From assembly GCF_033958435.1 (NCBI RefSeq), contig NC_134137.1, forward strand, positions 107,704,501 to 107,768,500: DNA of 64,000 nucleotides, in the 5' to 3' direction. The notes under the pieces were generated by a model. It did no database searches and was not told where the DNA came from. It saw only the letters and a program-made list of their open reading frames with translations. Shown here one piece after another: positions 1 through 11,339 of the stretch; positions within the stretch are counted from its first letter, which is position 1, and each line of letters starts with the position of its first letter. The DNA comes from Carettochelys insculpta. Lineage: Eukaryota; Chordata; Testudines; Carettochelyidae. The position numbers and the translations under genes are program-made.

Positions 1-690
1 CTATAGTACTAGAAGTACGTATCCATAGCCTCCCTAAATCTAAAACAGGTTAAATGACACTTATTAAATGACCAGAACTACAATGTAACACTGTCTTGAG
101 AACATGCTACTTTTCTTTCAGAGTACATCATTTCTAGTCCTAAAACATGCTCAGTGCACTCCATCTAGTGGTTAAGTCACACCCACTTTAAGTTTTGCCC
201 TAGCTTTCCAATGTTTCTTGCAGGCTTCTCCTGGCAAGACAGAATTATTAGAACAATGACTAACATATTATAAATATTCCATAAAACCTGCAGAATAAAT
301 CTGACAATTGTAAGACAACAATTCAATCACCATAGTCTCTGGAGAGACAACAACTCACACAACACTTGTTCCTATGATCTTAGCCACCAGAATTCCCATG
401 CGTAAGTGAGTGCAAAATTCTTTTGCAGAGAAAGATCATCATAAACTGGAAAAGGAGGTTCACTGCTACCCCTCCACAACTAAGCGGCCATTCTTCTGAC
501 TTCCTAGGTATCCAAGCATACCTCTTAGCAAGTTACTTATATTACTAAAAGGTTAACTAATATTTTAGTGAGTAAAACCCTAAAAGCGTACCAATACTAC
601 TTATTTCTCCTCAACACAGAGCTTTGGGTAATTAAGGTTGCTCAAAATAGTTCACCGTTTATCTAAAAACTAGAAAATAAAGGCCACAAA
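1..690. other. No gene seen; AT-rich intronic sequence
   Basis: I see no coding exon, RNA gene or recognisable repeat here. By position it lies within the putative DOCK9 intron 1, which would run leftwards from the exon at 23252-23377. Confidence 0.5.
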
Positions 691-699
691 CTGTTGATG

Positions 700-1110
700 G
701 AATAGTATGGGTCTTTCCCACACTGTAGCACATTACCTGGGGAGCCTCCAACCCAATAAAGGGATGTGCCTGACATTTGGTGCTGACCACACTTCTGGAC
801 AACGCCATGTCATAGACTGTGCAAGGGTGGGAAAGATATTCGAGGGCTTGCTGCCGCCGTGGGGAAATCTCCCCCAGCAGCTAAGATACTCAAGGAGAAC
901 CACTTCAACTGGCCTCCCACTAACCCCCTCCCCCCCCCACACACTCTCCCTCATACCAGGGCTTGCTGCCACCGGGGGGAAGTCTGCCCCCAGCAGCTAA
1001 GATTCTGGGGGTTTTGCTGCCACCGGGGGGAAGTCTCCCCTGGTGAGAGGGGGAGGGGCTTACTGCTCCCGAGGGAAGTTTCATGAGATGGGTGGGCTGA
1101 TTCCCCACAA
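700..1110. repeat. GC-rich repeat with three degenerate ~45-bp units
   Basis: Three imperfect direct units of the type TTGCTGCCACCGGGGGG followed by AAGTCT and CCCCCAGCAGCTAAGAT lie at about 848-890, 961-1005 and 1014-1050. A related arrangement (AGACTTCCCCCCAGCAACAGCC) occurs at about 36360-36470 inside a DNA transposon, so this block is probably a fragment of the same mobile family. Translations of the block are low complexity and not credible proteins. Confidence 0.45.
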
Positions 1111-1384
1111 AGGGACCATGTCAACTGGGCCCTCGGCACTTGCTGTTCTGTTTTGTTCCAAAACTATCTTAGCAGAGGTTCTTCCAGAGACATCTTTTAC
1201 AGAACATGCATTATTTAAATTATGCTCATCTTCTATATTATTTTCTCTCCTATGTAAACATTTTGCCAGTGGGCCTAATTGGACAATCTCGTCTCCTTTT
1301 CAGGTACTTCAACATTCTGCCACCTCAACTGGCCCCCTACTGAACGCCCCCCCCGCCCCCCACACACACACAATGTAGGGGAAG

Positions 1385-1735
1385 TCAAAAATTATTTTTT
1401 CCTACACTTTTCTATCCTCTTTCTTCTAACTTTACAATACAGTCCGGGCCCCTGTATTATTTTCAGCGATTGCATGCAATGATGGGAGTTGGGACACTCA
1501 GTGAATGGCCAGTTGAGAACACAGTCATTGCACAGAAGCCTTATAGTACACCAGAACGCCGAAGACTTGCCCCTTCAGCAATTCTCTTTTCTGAAAAAAA
1601 CTTTCCTATCTTCTCTTTCTTCATGTTTTTCGGGGTCCCTGTATTTGTTTCAATAAAGTTAAAATCTTTTTCCTAGACTTTTCTATCCTCTTTCTTCTAA
1701 CTTTGAGGGTTCCTGTATTATTTCCAGGGATCGGC
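1385..1735. repeat. Direct repeat, period about 268 bp
   Basis: A stretch containing CTTTTCTATCCTCTTTCTTC then TAACTTT and CCTGTATTATTT occurs at about 1408-1470 and again at 1678-1728. A partial third version (GGTCCCTGTATTTGTTTC) lies between them. Nature unknown. Confidence 0.5.
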
Positions 1736-1799
1736 AAGGGAAAGAGAAAAGTGCAATGTGGGAAGATGATGTCAAAGACCAGCAAACATACCCAGAATA

Positions 1800-2010
1800 C
1801 TACAGGGATGCAGGAACTGTGGAATAGGTTCCCAGAGTGCACTAGAGTGAGAGTTGATGTTAGCCAAATTTAGCGCGGCAGCAATGAGTCGACTTTGTGA
1901 TGAGTTCATGGGAAGCGAGGATGGTCAAATTCAAACTTATAAATCCAGAATTACAGAATCAATATTAATGAATTCAAATTTATTTCATAGTGTAGACACA
2001 GCCCGATTCT
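1800..2010 (-). mobile_element. DNA-transposon terminus, TIR family of 34954-37376
   Basis: Read on the minus strand, the block begins GGGCTGTGTCTACACTATG then AAATAAATTTGAATT. This closely follows the left TIR of the element at 34954 (CATGTCTACACTATGAAATA then AAGTTGAATTTA). I could not locate the partner end, so this is a partial copy. Confidence 0.45.
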
Positions 2011-2803
2011 AGTTACTCCAGAAACTCTCAATACCAAACAGCTTGCAGCAAATATATCCCTAAGCATACAAGCAAATATGCTGCTGTCAGAGTTGCAGGT
2101 TTTCCAGTTAGTCATTACTAATTTCCCCCTTGTATAACTTTTTTTTTTTTGCAATAAAAACTATGAACAGAATTTCAGAGATAAGCAGATGAAATTTAGT
2201 ACAACCTTACAGCCGCTTTACAATCATAAGCCTATGACCTGCATGAGTTAGTAAGCTAAGGGTGTGCACGTATTACTAGTTACCTGATTAGCTGATCAGC
2301 AGTGCAGACACTAAACAGACAGTGAACCAATTAAATAGTCATGTGCACTCACACAGTTAACTTATTGGCACATGCCCAAGTTAAGCATAGATCTGGTCAA
2401 TTAAGTGCACCTGACTTCAAGAAACTGACCTACTTCTGAGTCTTCATTTTCAACGTTATCTGTAGACAAGAGCACTATGTAGTATCACCAATAAGAGTGA
2501 TAAACCAGGCATACTGTACTGCATAATTCTTCAGTGTAACTGACCATAGCGTTTGGTTCAACTGGTATTTAGTATATGTGAATTTATTCTAAAATCCTGG
2601 AATTCTACTGTCTCTAAGTTTTATGAAAAACTTATGAAACCCTACATGCACACATTTGCACTCACAGACTGAATATAGACAATGCTCTGTAATAACCTAA
2701 ATGAAATTTTAAAATACTAACCAACTACTAATCTGCACATGCTTTCAAAAACGAATAATCCAAAAACAGGACAGTTCAAATGTATGCTACTACTAGAGGA
2801 TGT

Positions 2804-3219
2804 CAAGTATCAGAGGGGTAGCCGTGTTAGTCTGGATCTGTAACAGCAACGAAGGGTCCTGTGGCACCTTAAAGACTAACAGAAAAGTTTTGAGCATGAG
2901 CTTTCATGAGCACAGACTCACTTCATCAGATGAAGTGAGTCTGTGCTCACGAAAGCTCATGCTCAAAACTCTTCTGCCAGTAACAGAACTCTTTGTTAGA
3001 GATCAACATCCTCTAGTAACAGCAACGAAGGGTCCTGTGGCACCTTATAGACTAACAGAAAAGTTTTGAGCATGAGCTTTCGTGAGGACAGACTCAGATG
3101 AAGCGAGTCTGTGCTCATGAAAATCACAAAATCAGATGAAGTGAGTCTGTGCTCACGAAAGCTCATGCTCAAAACTTTTCTGTTAGTCTATACGGTGCCA
3201 CAGGACCCTTCATTGCTGT
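2804..3219 (-). mobile_element. PLE-end/SINE-like foldback insertion, rearranged
   Basis: The 416-bp insert is flanked by the 13-bp direct repeat TACTAGAGGATGT (2791-2803 and 3220-3232). It opens with the head GTATCAGAGGGGTAGCCGTG, passes through a body (GTCCTGTGGCACCTTAAAGA) and then the inverted body. In the middle (3006-3018) an inverted copy of the TSD, with about 25 bp of adjoining right flank in inverted orientation, is present. The copy therefore underwent a secondary inverted duplication after insertion. The strand given is the sense of the PLE-like terminus. Confidence 0.7.
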
Positions 3220-3259
3220 TACTAGAGGATGTTGATCTCTAACAAAGAGTTCTGTTACT
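2979..3259. repeat. 281-bp palindrome spanning element and flank
   Basis: The left arm from AGTAACAGAACTCTTTG (2979 on) is the reverse complement of the right arm ending CAAAGAGTTCTGTTACT (3259). The arms include unique-looking flank, the TSD and the element body, with an imperfect centre near 3119. This can form a long hairpin. Confidence 0.7.
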
Positions 3260-4739
3260 ATTTCCTAGTAATTTCTCACAACAAAAACAAAATTTTGCTT
3301 AACAGACTAGGTCTCTTCTTCTGGGCTACATGTCTTAAGATTCCGCTTACCTGGTCTTCACCAGGGTACAACAATCCTCCATCCCTTCTACTCTTTTCTC
3401 CCCACTAACTCCCTTCCCCTACAGACATATGTATGAAGTCATCAAATGCTACAATTGCCCATAAGATTAGCCACTTCCAGCCAAATCTAATACAACTTAG
3501 CCAGGAACATGGAAGAGACGCTAATATTTGCATATATTCCCATATTCACCAAGTTCTCCATCTTTGAGAACAGTTTAACTGGAGATAGCTGAACAAATAC
3601 TATCAAAGAAGACAAACAAACACTTACAGCCACATACGACAGGGAATGTAAAAAAGTTCCAACATGATTGCAAGGTCTTCTAACTCTATGGATGCCACTA
3701 AAAGTCCAGCTTCGGGGGTTGCGTAATACATTCTGGTTACACTGCATTGCGCTACAGAGGGATAATGCAGCTAGAGCATTCTGATGAATCTAGACCTAAA
3801 TTCAATTTTTTTAAGTGATTTAAAGTTGATACATGTCTTTACCTCATTAGGTATATCATATAGTAAAATTCTAATTGGATCATTTATCTTATGCTCACAT
3901 ACAACTAATCAAAATACAAGATACAGGGAAATTCCCAGAAAAAAATTAAGTTAAAATAGGATAAATGGTGAATACCTAGTTTTAAAAGTTAAAATTACTG
4001 AAACACGTTCAACTATCCAAAAACAAATCTTACAAAGCCAGGATATTCAGAATTAAATAAGGTCTTCACATGCCTTTAATACATTGGGATTTCTTTCAAA
4101 TTTAACTAACTCAATTTCCAGGTTTGTAAAGAAGCTATCCCAAAATGTGCAAGGGACTGCTTCATCCTTAATATCATGTTCGATTACCGAGTATTTTCTC
4201 CAGTTTGCAACCAGTTGGCATGATTTTCTAAGAAACAAAAATCATACTTGGGGGCAATGGAGGAAACAGGAGAAAGGGAGGCACACGTCAAAGGCATGTG
4301 TATGCCATACTACCATTGTTACTTTACCCACAATCTCCCCGAACCTTTGTTCACTCTCATTAGGAATTCACATGATTCAGCCCTATAGATGGGCTCGTCT
4401 CAGAATTCAACCCCCTTCGTGGATAAGGAAAGTAAAAAACAAAAAGGTGTTCTGGGCTCAGTTCCCATAACCAGAGTGGGAGGGGTTAAGCTGGAGCATG
4501 CACGGAGGGGGGAAGAACTGGGGCCACACACGGGGGTGGGGGATAGGTGCAGGATTTTGAGTTGTGCATTTTGAGGATTTACTGTATTCCAATTCCTGAC
4601 ATTGCATTTATGGGCATTCATCCTTATGGTGCAGAGACTGTTCAGTGTACATGACAGAGGGACATTGCTGACACATGATGGGATATATTACGTTAGTAGA
4701 CATGTAGCAGATGTTGTTGGGTCCAGTGATGGTGTCACT
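3260..4739. other. No gene seen
   Basis: Intronic-type sequence without a supportable exon. At about 4560-4590 the string GAGGATTTACTGTA resembles one end of a TA-flanked MITE (CAGTAAATCCTC on the minus strand), but the other end was not found. Confidence 0.4.
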
Positions 4740-5389
4740 CAGTGCCGAAACTAGCTAATTTTGTGCCTGAGGCAAGAATATAAAATTGCACCTCCGCATA
4801 AATTTGTAGTAGTATTTTCATAGAAAAAAGGGAAAACAAATAAATAATAAACAACAAAAAATGTTTGTTTATTATAGTTATGAGCACCTCACACCTGCCC
4901 AGGACCTGAAAACACCAGCTGCATAAAATCTGTCTGGAGGTTAAAAATAGGTGCAAAACATCCCAAGGAAGATGCAGCTGAGGAGAGCACTTTGCCTACC
5001 CAAGAGAAATAAGTAGGGGAGAAGGCACAGGAAGCACCAAGTAAATTGACTGACATGGATTACTCTTGCAGAGAAAGTGCATTATCCACACAGGGAGACA
5101 GCAAATTGGACATACTGCCTATCAGAATGACCCTGCCATGAACAGTCACTGGGACAGAATTTGTTTGAGGGATTCAGGGAAGGAAGGAATTGAGCTCTGT
5201 TCCCAGGTGGCCTCTTTGGTAGGAGTGTAACAATATTATCTGTGTGTTGGCTCTAGAGCAGGGGTCTTCACCCAAAATAGCAAGAAGAGCTATTTTTTTC
5301 AAATTCAGTTACAAAAACCAATCCTTCAAGAGCCACAATGCATGTGAATAAGAGACAGTCCTTAATAAAGTCAACTGTACTTTTGTCAG

Positions 5390-5573
5390 GTCCTGTGGCA
5401 CCTTATAGACTAACAGAAAAGTTTATTCTTCAGATGCTGGTCACCAGCATCTGAAGAAGTGAGTTAACTCACGAAAGCTCATGCTCTAAACTTTTTTCTG
5501 TTAGTCTATAAGGTGCCACAGGACCCTTCGTTGCTCTACAGATCCAGACTAACACGGCTACCCCTCTGATACT
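5390..5573 (+). mobile_element. PLE-end/SINE-like foldback with 14-bp TSD
   Basis: The 184-bp unit is flanked by TGTACTTTTGTCAG (5376-5389 and 5574-5587). It starts with an inverted fragment (GTCCTGTGGCACCTTATAGA), turns around near CATCTGAAGAAGTGAG, and continues as the forward terminus ending GACTAACACGGCTACCCCTC then TGATACT. The two arms pair over about 60 bp. The whole hairpin lies inside one TSD pair, so it inserted as one piece. Confidence 0.8.
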
Positions 5574-5689
5574 TGTACTTTTGTCAGTATTTCTTTTTAT
5601 AACGGGATGACATGCTGGTAGCTCAGCCATCCCAATATGTTGCCACATCCTCCATCACCTCTCAAAGAAAACCCTATCAAGGAGAGATA

Positions 5690-5835
5690 CATACCTCATA
5701 GAACTGGCAGGGACCTTGAAAGGTCATCAAGTCCACAGTCCTGCACTCACAGCAGGACCTAACACCATTCCTGACACTTTTTGTAAACTCTAACCTGCCC
5801 CAGGACCTTGAAATGCCCCCTCAAGGTTGTGAATT
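5690..5835 (-). mobile_element. CR1 LINE 3' end fragment
   Basis: The motif GGGACCTTGAAAGGTCATCA then AGTCCA, with CCTGCACTCACAGCAGGACC, is characteristic of the CR1 3' region read on the antisense strand. It is a 5'-truncated short fragment. Confidence 0.6.
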
Positions 5836-5932
5836 CACAACTCCATTTATGTGGAGAGAGGCAAAGAGCAAGTATGACAACATAGCACTCTCTCTCTTTG
5901 TAGCTCTTTGCAAACTACTTGTCTGTTCTGTA

Positions 5933-6052
5933 CAGTCTGTTCTGGTCTGGCTATGGTCTGAAGAAGTGGGCGTGTCCCACGAAAGCTCACCTAATAAACC
6001 ATTTCGCTCGTCTTTAAAGTGCTACTTGACTGCTTTTTGTTTTGATACTTGC
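5933..6052 (+). mobile_element. PLE 3'-end-like fragment
   Basis: Contains CTGGCTATGGTCTGAAGAAG, CCCACGAAAGCTCACCTAAT, AAACCATTTCGCTCGTCTTT and AAAGTGCTACTTGACTGC. These match in order the 3' end of the PLE at 15535-15668. No 5' inverted fragment is seen here. Confidence 0.65.
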
Positions 6053-7082
6053 AATGCGTCAGGGAATAAGTACTAGGCAGTGGGGTGTAAAACTTGGGTA
6101 GTATCTCTCAATAGTACATCAGCACACCAATGGTGCTTAGCGTGTTCTCTGTTTAACAGCCAGCCAGAGCAGCAGTGTGTATATGTAATTAGACCTTACA
6201 TGTGAGAGACAGTACACAACCAGTTATTTGAACCCCACTCTGCCAGTGTGATTGCTTCACAGGCAGGAGACCCAACTGATCTGTTGTATGGATAAGGATA
6301 TAGGTAGGGAGGTAAAGTGAGTCACAAGAAGAGTAGTCAGCCACACCTAGTAGGAGGCAGCTCAGGCGACACTGGTGCCTGCTTCCCCCTCACGCCTGCT
6401 GCACAGACTGGCACCCAGGCAGCTGAGAGGGCTGGCTGAGCAGGCTGCACCCTCCATGGATGAAGGCGGGGAAGAGTAGCCAAGGCAACAGGTAGCAGAG
6501 ACAAAGAGGAAGGAGTGGCAGGTGACAGACTGAACCCCACAGGCTCCTCCCCTCTGCATCCACTCCAGCCCCCTAAACCCAGCTTCTCCCTCAAGCCCCA
6601 CTCACCTGGCAGCTGCCCCCCCTCCATACCTCTACAAAATCAGGTCCTCTCCGCAAGCCGCACTAACCCAGCAGACCCCAATACTCCTATAAACCGAGCT
6701 GCTGAGCTCCCGGGCTGGGGGAGAGGGTGCCACGAGCAACCACAGCAGCTGCAGCCGGGGTAGTGTCACCATTAGCCAGCCAGGCAGCTCCATTCAGCTC
6801 TTTAAGAGCCATTTGCAGCTTGTTAATGCTGTTGGCAGCTACTGCTGCTGCCCGCAAGCCCCCACGCCCTCGCCCAGGAGTGCCCCTGCCCAGCTGAGCT
6901 GCTGATGTCTTTGCTCCTTCAGCAGCAGCAGCTGCCGGCAGCATAAGCTGCAAATCGCTCTTTAGGAGCCACATGCAGCCCAGATGGAGCTGCCCAGCCA
7001 GCTAACTGCACCCCCTGAGGTGTGGCACCTGAAGCAAGTGTCTCAGTCACCTCACCCTTGTTACGGGTATGTGCATATAATA

Positions 7083-7409
7083 CAGTGAACTTTGATATCC
7101 AGCATTCTACCACCCAGAACTCTCCAATAACCAACATTTTAACCAGAAGTAAATTTTAGTTATGTTTTCTGTAAATACAGTATAGTGAAAGTAAATATAA
7201 ATAAATACAGCAAATACAGTATAAGTTTACAGTGTATAGTACTACTGCCGTTGGTAAACAAACTACTCTGCACACCTTTGTTTCTTAATATCTAATCTGA
7301 TTTTTCTTTAGTGTTATGCATTGCTAGACATACCTCTCTATTACCCAGAATATCTGAATACCTGGTAATCTCCAGGTCCCAGGTGTGCTGGATACGAAAG
7401 AGTTTACTG
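7083..7409. mobile_element. 327-bp MITE with TA TSD (Tc1/mariner-pogo type)
   Basis: The left end CAGTGAACTTTGATATCCAGCA and the inverted right end CAGTAAACTCTTTCGTATCCAGCA form imperfect terminal inverted repeats. Both sides are TA dinucleotides (7081-7082 and 7410-7411). It has no coding capacity. It truncates the 3' side of the antisense PLE to its right. Confidence 0.7.
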
Positions 7410-7787
7410 TATGTGTAGACACAGCTGGCAATAGCGTTTGTTACAAGGGTAGGTGCCCGGGTTACTGTTTCTGTGGAATGGAGCATGGCTGTTGGTATTG
7501 CCTTTAGGTTGGGCAGCTGTTTATAGCAGAGGACAAGCCTGTCACCCAAGGCCTGTGAGAGTGAGGGATCGTGTTCCAGTATAGGCTGCAGACTGTTAAT
7601 GATGCACTGGAGGGGTTTAATCTGAGGGGATGGGTGATGATGACAAGTGGTAGCCTGTTATTTTCCTTGCTGAACCTATTGTGAAATAGCCGACTTCTGG
7701 GTACTCATCTGGCTCTGTCAATCTGTTTCTTTAGTTTCCACAGCAGGTAACTAAGTTTTATGAATGCTTGATAAAGATCTTTTAGTA

Positions 7788-8840
7788 TAGTAAGGTCTCA
7801 GAGTACGCGAGGGTTCCATTCCATGCACCCTCGCGTAACCCGGAGTTCGTGTAAGTGGGGGTCCAGCTTTTTCCCCGGCAGAACACATGTTCTGCAGCCA
7901 GGGAAGCAGCAGAAAGGTAACTCCTGGGCTGGGGGTGGCAGCTGGGGAGGGTTAAGCCTGGGATGGGTTAGGGCTGCAGGGGGGTGAGTGAAGGGTGGAG
8001 TTCGGCACGGGTGGTGAGCTGGGCTGCAGGGGAGCGGGGAGTTGAGCCGGAACCAGAGACGTGCACGGGGGTTAACTGGCAGGGGGTTGCACTGGAGCCA
8101 TGCGGGGTGGATGGGTGACTGGGTGGGCGGCTTGTGAGCCGAAGGGTTGCACTGGAGCCGCAGGGGTGGGGAGGCTGGCAGGCGGCTTGTGAGCTGGCAG
8201 GGGGGTTGGAGCGGACATGCGTAGGGTGGGAGGGAGAGGCGAGCGAGTGGCTTGTGAGCCAGAGGGGTTTGCAGCAGAGTTGTGCAGGGTGTTAGGGGTG
8301 GGGAAGCGAGTGGCATGTGAGCCGGGGGGGGGGGGGTTGCACTGGAGCTGCAGGGGGAGGGAGGCAGGCAGGCAGCTTGTGAGGCAGCCGGGGGGTTGCA
8401 CCAGAGCCACGTGGGGCAGGGGGCGAGTGGGCAGCTTGTGAGCCAAGGGGGTTGCACCAGAGCTGCGGGAGGAGGGAGGCAGGCGGCATATAAGCCGGTG
8501 GGGGGGCGGGCAGTGGCTTGAATCAGAGCTGCTTGCGGGCAGTTTAAACCAGGTGGGTGGGGGGGTGAGCTGAGCTGAGCCATGCGAAAGTGGTGGTGAG
8601 CCAGAGCCAGGCATGGGCGTGTGGGATGAGCCGGAGCTGCGGGAGGGTGGTGAGTGGAGCTGGGGGGGGGGGGGTGAGTTGCTCTGGGGCCAGGTGGAGC
8701 TGAGGAAGGTTAAGCCAGGGCAGGAGGAGCCACTTAAGCAAAACCGGAAATCACGGTACACACTTTACAGTAGGAATCAGGGTCGGATGCGTAAGAGCGA
8801 GGACGCATACTCTGAGTTCGCATACTCCCAGGCCTTACTG
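7788..8840. mobile_element. 1.05-kb DNA transposon with TA TSD, inside a PLE
   Basis: The left end TAGTAAGGTCTCAGAGTACG and the inverted right end CAGTAAGGCCTGGGAGTATG form terminal inverted repeats. Both sides are TA (7786-7787 and 8841-8842). Flanking PLE sequence continues on both sides, which fixes the insertion. The interior is GC-rich and holds a minisatellite. Long proline-rich open frames on the minus strand come from the repeat composition and are not credible genes. A pogo/Tigger-type (Tc1/mariner) origin is inferred from the TSD and TIR style. Confidence 0.75.
8085..8510. repeat. Degenerate ~58-bp minisatellite
   Basis: About seven imperfect units follow the pattern GGGTTGCACTGGAGCC, CGGGGTGGG, GGCAGGCGGCTTGTGAGC. 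It is G-rich on the plus strand with a run of 12 or more G near 8327-8338. It lies entirely inside the DNA transposon. Confidence 0.7.
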
Positions 8841-10051
8841 TATTTTGTCTGTCGATGGGACTGGAGCAGATATAGTTCCATCTCAGAGCCAAGATGTAGA
8901 TAATGGATCATGTGATTTGTCTTGGATGGAAGCTGGAGGCACATATGTAAAGAACCGTGGTTGGTGGGTTTCCAGTATAGATTGGCATTAATGTGACCTT
9001 CATTGATTTGCATTGTAGTGTACAGGAAATGGATCTCTTGTGTGGAATGATCAAGGCTGAAATTGAGAGTAGGGAGAAACCTGTTGAAATCCCTATGCAA
9101 TTCTTCAAGAGCCCATCTGATGAAGATATCATTAATGTAGTGTAGATAGAGAAGAAGTGCTGGGGAAAGGAGCTAAGGAAACGTTCTAGGTTAGCCATAA
9201 ATACATTGGCATATTGTGAATGCAGATGCTATGCTATGCAGATGGCCATAGCAATGCCACTGACAGAGATATAAATTGTCCCCAAATCAGAAATAGTTTT
9301 GGGTGAGGACAAAGTCACATTGCTCAGCCACCAGATGTGCTGCAGCAGCATTGGGGATGGTGCTCCTAGTAGCTCATAGTCCATCCTCATGTGGAATATT
9401 GGTGTAGACAGATTCTACATCATGGTGGCGAGGATGATGTTTTCAGGAAGATTATTTATGTTCTGTAATTTCTTCAGGAAGTCAGTGGTGTCCTGGAAAT
9501 AGCTACAAGTGCTGGTAACATAGGGTTTGAGGAGGGAGTCAACATAGCAGGACAGTCCTGCTGTAGGGGTGTCAATACCTGAAATGATAGGACATCTGGG
9601 GTTTCCAGGTTTATGGATCTTGGGTTAGCAGACAGAATACTCCTGGGCTGGGGCTCTGAGTACATATGTGAATTTGGTCCTGAGCTGAAGCAGAGAATTT
9701 CTTGAGTAAATAATGTAGTTTATTTTGGATATTCCCACAGTGGATAAGAGGAAAGAGGCTTGTAAAATGTGATACTGGTGAGTTGCCTGGCTACCTCCTA
9801 TTCATAGACTGACCTATTCATGATGACTACGCACCCCCTTTGTTGGCCTCTGATTATTATGTCAGGGTTGTTTTTGAGGCTATTGATAAGCATTGCATTC
9901 AGCACAGCTGAGGTTATGCATCATATGGTATAGTTTGTTCACAATGTCAGCCTGTGCACATTTGTGGAAGCATTCATTGTGGAAGTCCAGACTATGATCA
10001 TGACCTTCAGGTTGAGTCCACACAGATTCCTTCTTGTGGTGTTGGGAGGAG

Positions 10052-10578
10052 GGATCTAGCACAGTAAACACCCAAGTTATGCAGGGGTTGCATTCCTGCA
10101 ATCGCTGTGTAACTCAAATTTTTGCATAAGTCAAGGGGAGATGGGAACCAGGCTGCAGCCTGGTTCCAAGCTCTCCCGGGGCTTGCAGGGAAACTGACCA
10201 GCCCACCAGAGCTGATCTGTGTCCTTGCTCCCAGAATGGCAGGGAGCCAGGTACCAGAAAGCAACTCATGGCTGGTCAGTTTCCCAGCTCTGCAAGGGGA
10301 GGAGAACCAGGAGCCAGGCTGCTGCCTGCTCCCAGCTCCCCGCCACTCCCGGGAGCAGGAAACTGCTCCTATTGGGGTGGCAGCCAAGAGTCAGGCTGCT
10401 GCCCCTGCCTGGAGCAGTTTCCCCGCTCCTGTCAAGGACAGCAGACTGACCTTCGGCTGTCACCTCTGACAGGAGTGGCTGCCACTGCTGACTGGAGCAG
10501 GAAACCACTCCTGTTGGGGCGATAGTCGCACTAAACCTAGACACGTGCAACTTGGTTGCATGTATCTCAAGGGTTTAC
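10052..10578. mobile_element. GC-rich DNA transposon/MITE inside the antisense PLE
   Basis: The left side CAGTAAACACCCAAGTTATG resembles the inverted right side GTAAACCCTTGAGATACATG. PLE-like sequence lies on both sides. A TA TSD could not be confirmed. The interior has GC-rich imperfect repeats of AGCAGGAAACTGCTCCT type. Confidence 0.5.
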
Positions 10579-11215
10579 GATGATGTTCTCGCTGTGATGT
10601 TCATTGGTGCATTGGAAGTATTTCTTCAGATGGAGATAGCAAAAACAGGCTTCTGTGTCACCACAGAACTGTATCGTGTAGGGATAGTGGGGAAGAAATA
10701 GTCCCTGAGATAGAAGAGACTTCTGCAGGACCAAGTTTGTAGCTGGAAAAATTAATGTTTTCTGTGAGTTGAGGTTGTCCTAGTTGTAGGTGCCTGTGCC
10801 ATGAAGGAGTTTAAATAGCTTATTGTCCTTTTTCTTCTTTAGGGAAGGGAAGTGAACATTGTAAAGTGCTTATCTTGTGTTAGTAAAGTCCTGCCATGTG
10901 GCAGTTTGTGGAAGCTTGATTATTGATGAGTTTCTAGTTTAGGGTCATTCTTGATTTTCCTGTTTGTTATTAAAAAAAGAGAGTGATTAAGTAGTTTTTC
11001 CAGTTTCTTTGAAAGTATGTGGCATAATCCCACATTGTAATTGGAGTGGTGCATTGATTGTAAGGGATTTTTCACTTTCAATCTATTGGGTATGATGTTT
11101 ATCTGTTTGCACTTCAAGAAGAAGATGAAGAAACTTGCACAGATACAGACAGACATCATGTACTTGACGGATTTCCACTCCAAACAGCTAAATTCACAGC
11201 CTTGCATAGTTAATA

Positions 11216-11330
11216 GAGGGGTATTGTGTTAGTCCGTAGCTTCACAAATAGCAGACAGTCCTGTATTACCTTAAAGACTAAAAAAATGTATGAGGTGGTA
11301 TTCTTCATCTCAGCGAAACACAAGATTGTC
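11216..11330 (-). mobile_element. PLE-end/SINE-like fragment
   Basis: GAGGGGTATTGTGTTAGTCC, CAGACAGTCCTGTATTACCT and TAAAGACTAAAAAAATGTAT match the head and body of the PLE-terminal sequence in inverted sense. It is degraded. Confidence 0.55.
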
Positions 11331-11339
11331 ATAACCAAG

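Larger units (their letters stand above)
4740..7071. mobile_element. hAT-like non-autonomous transposon relic
   Basis: The left end reads CAGTGCCGAAACTAGC followed by TTTTGTGCCTGAGGCAAG. The right end, inverted, reads CATACCCGTAACAAGG followed by ACTTGCTTCAGG. The CAGNG..CG.AAC start and GCCTGAGGCAAG motif are typical of hAT-family ends. An 8-bp TSD is not evident, and no transposase is seen. The element is interrupted by the foldback at 5390-5573, a CR1 tail near 5690 and a PLE end near 5933, so it is older than those. Confidence 0.4.
7412..10900 (-). pseudogene. Penelope-like retroelement relic, antisense
   Basis: Minus-strand translations match PLE reverse transcriptase in order. The N-terminal part lies at about 10580-10900. 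KNNPDII with ADKGG-like residues is at about 9820-9890. SINLETPDVLSFQ (the KIHKPGNPGRPI-like region) is near 9600, and MHRDFNRFLPTLNFSLDHST is near 9050-9100. GDRLVLCYKQLPNLKAI, a C-terminal RT region, is near 7490-7546. PLE RTs are telomerase-related and usually carry a GIY-YIG endonuclease, which is missing here because the copy stops at the MITE ending at 7409. Multiple stops and frameshifts make it non-functional. Two DNA elements interrupt it (7788-8840 and about 10052-10578). Confidence 0.75.

Noticed and set aside
7798..8761. Proline-rich open frames on the minus strand (up to 261 codons)
   Set aside because: They read through the G-rich minisatellite of a non-autonomous transposon; several frames look alike, so this is repeat composition.
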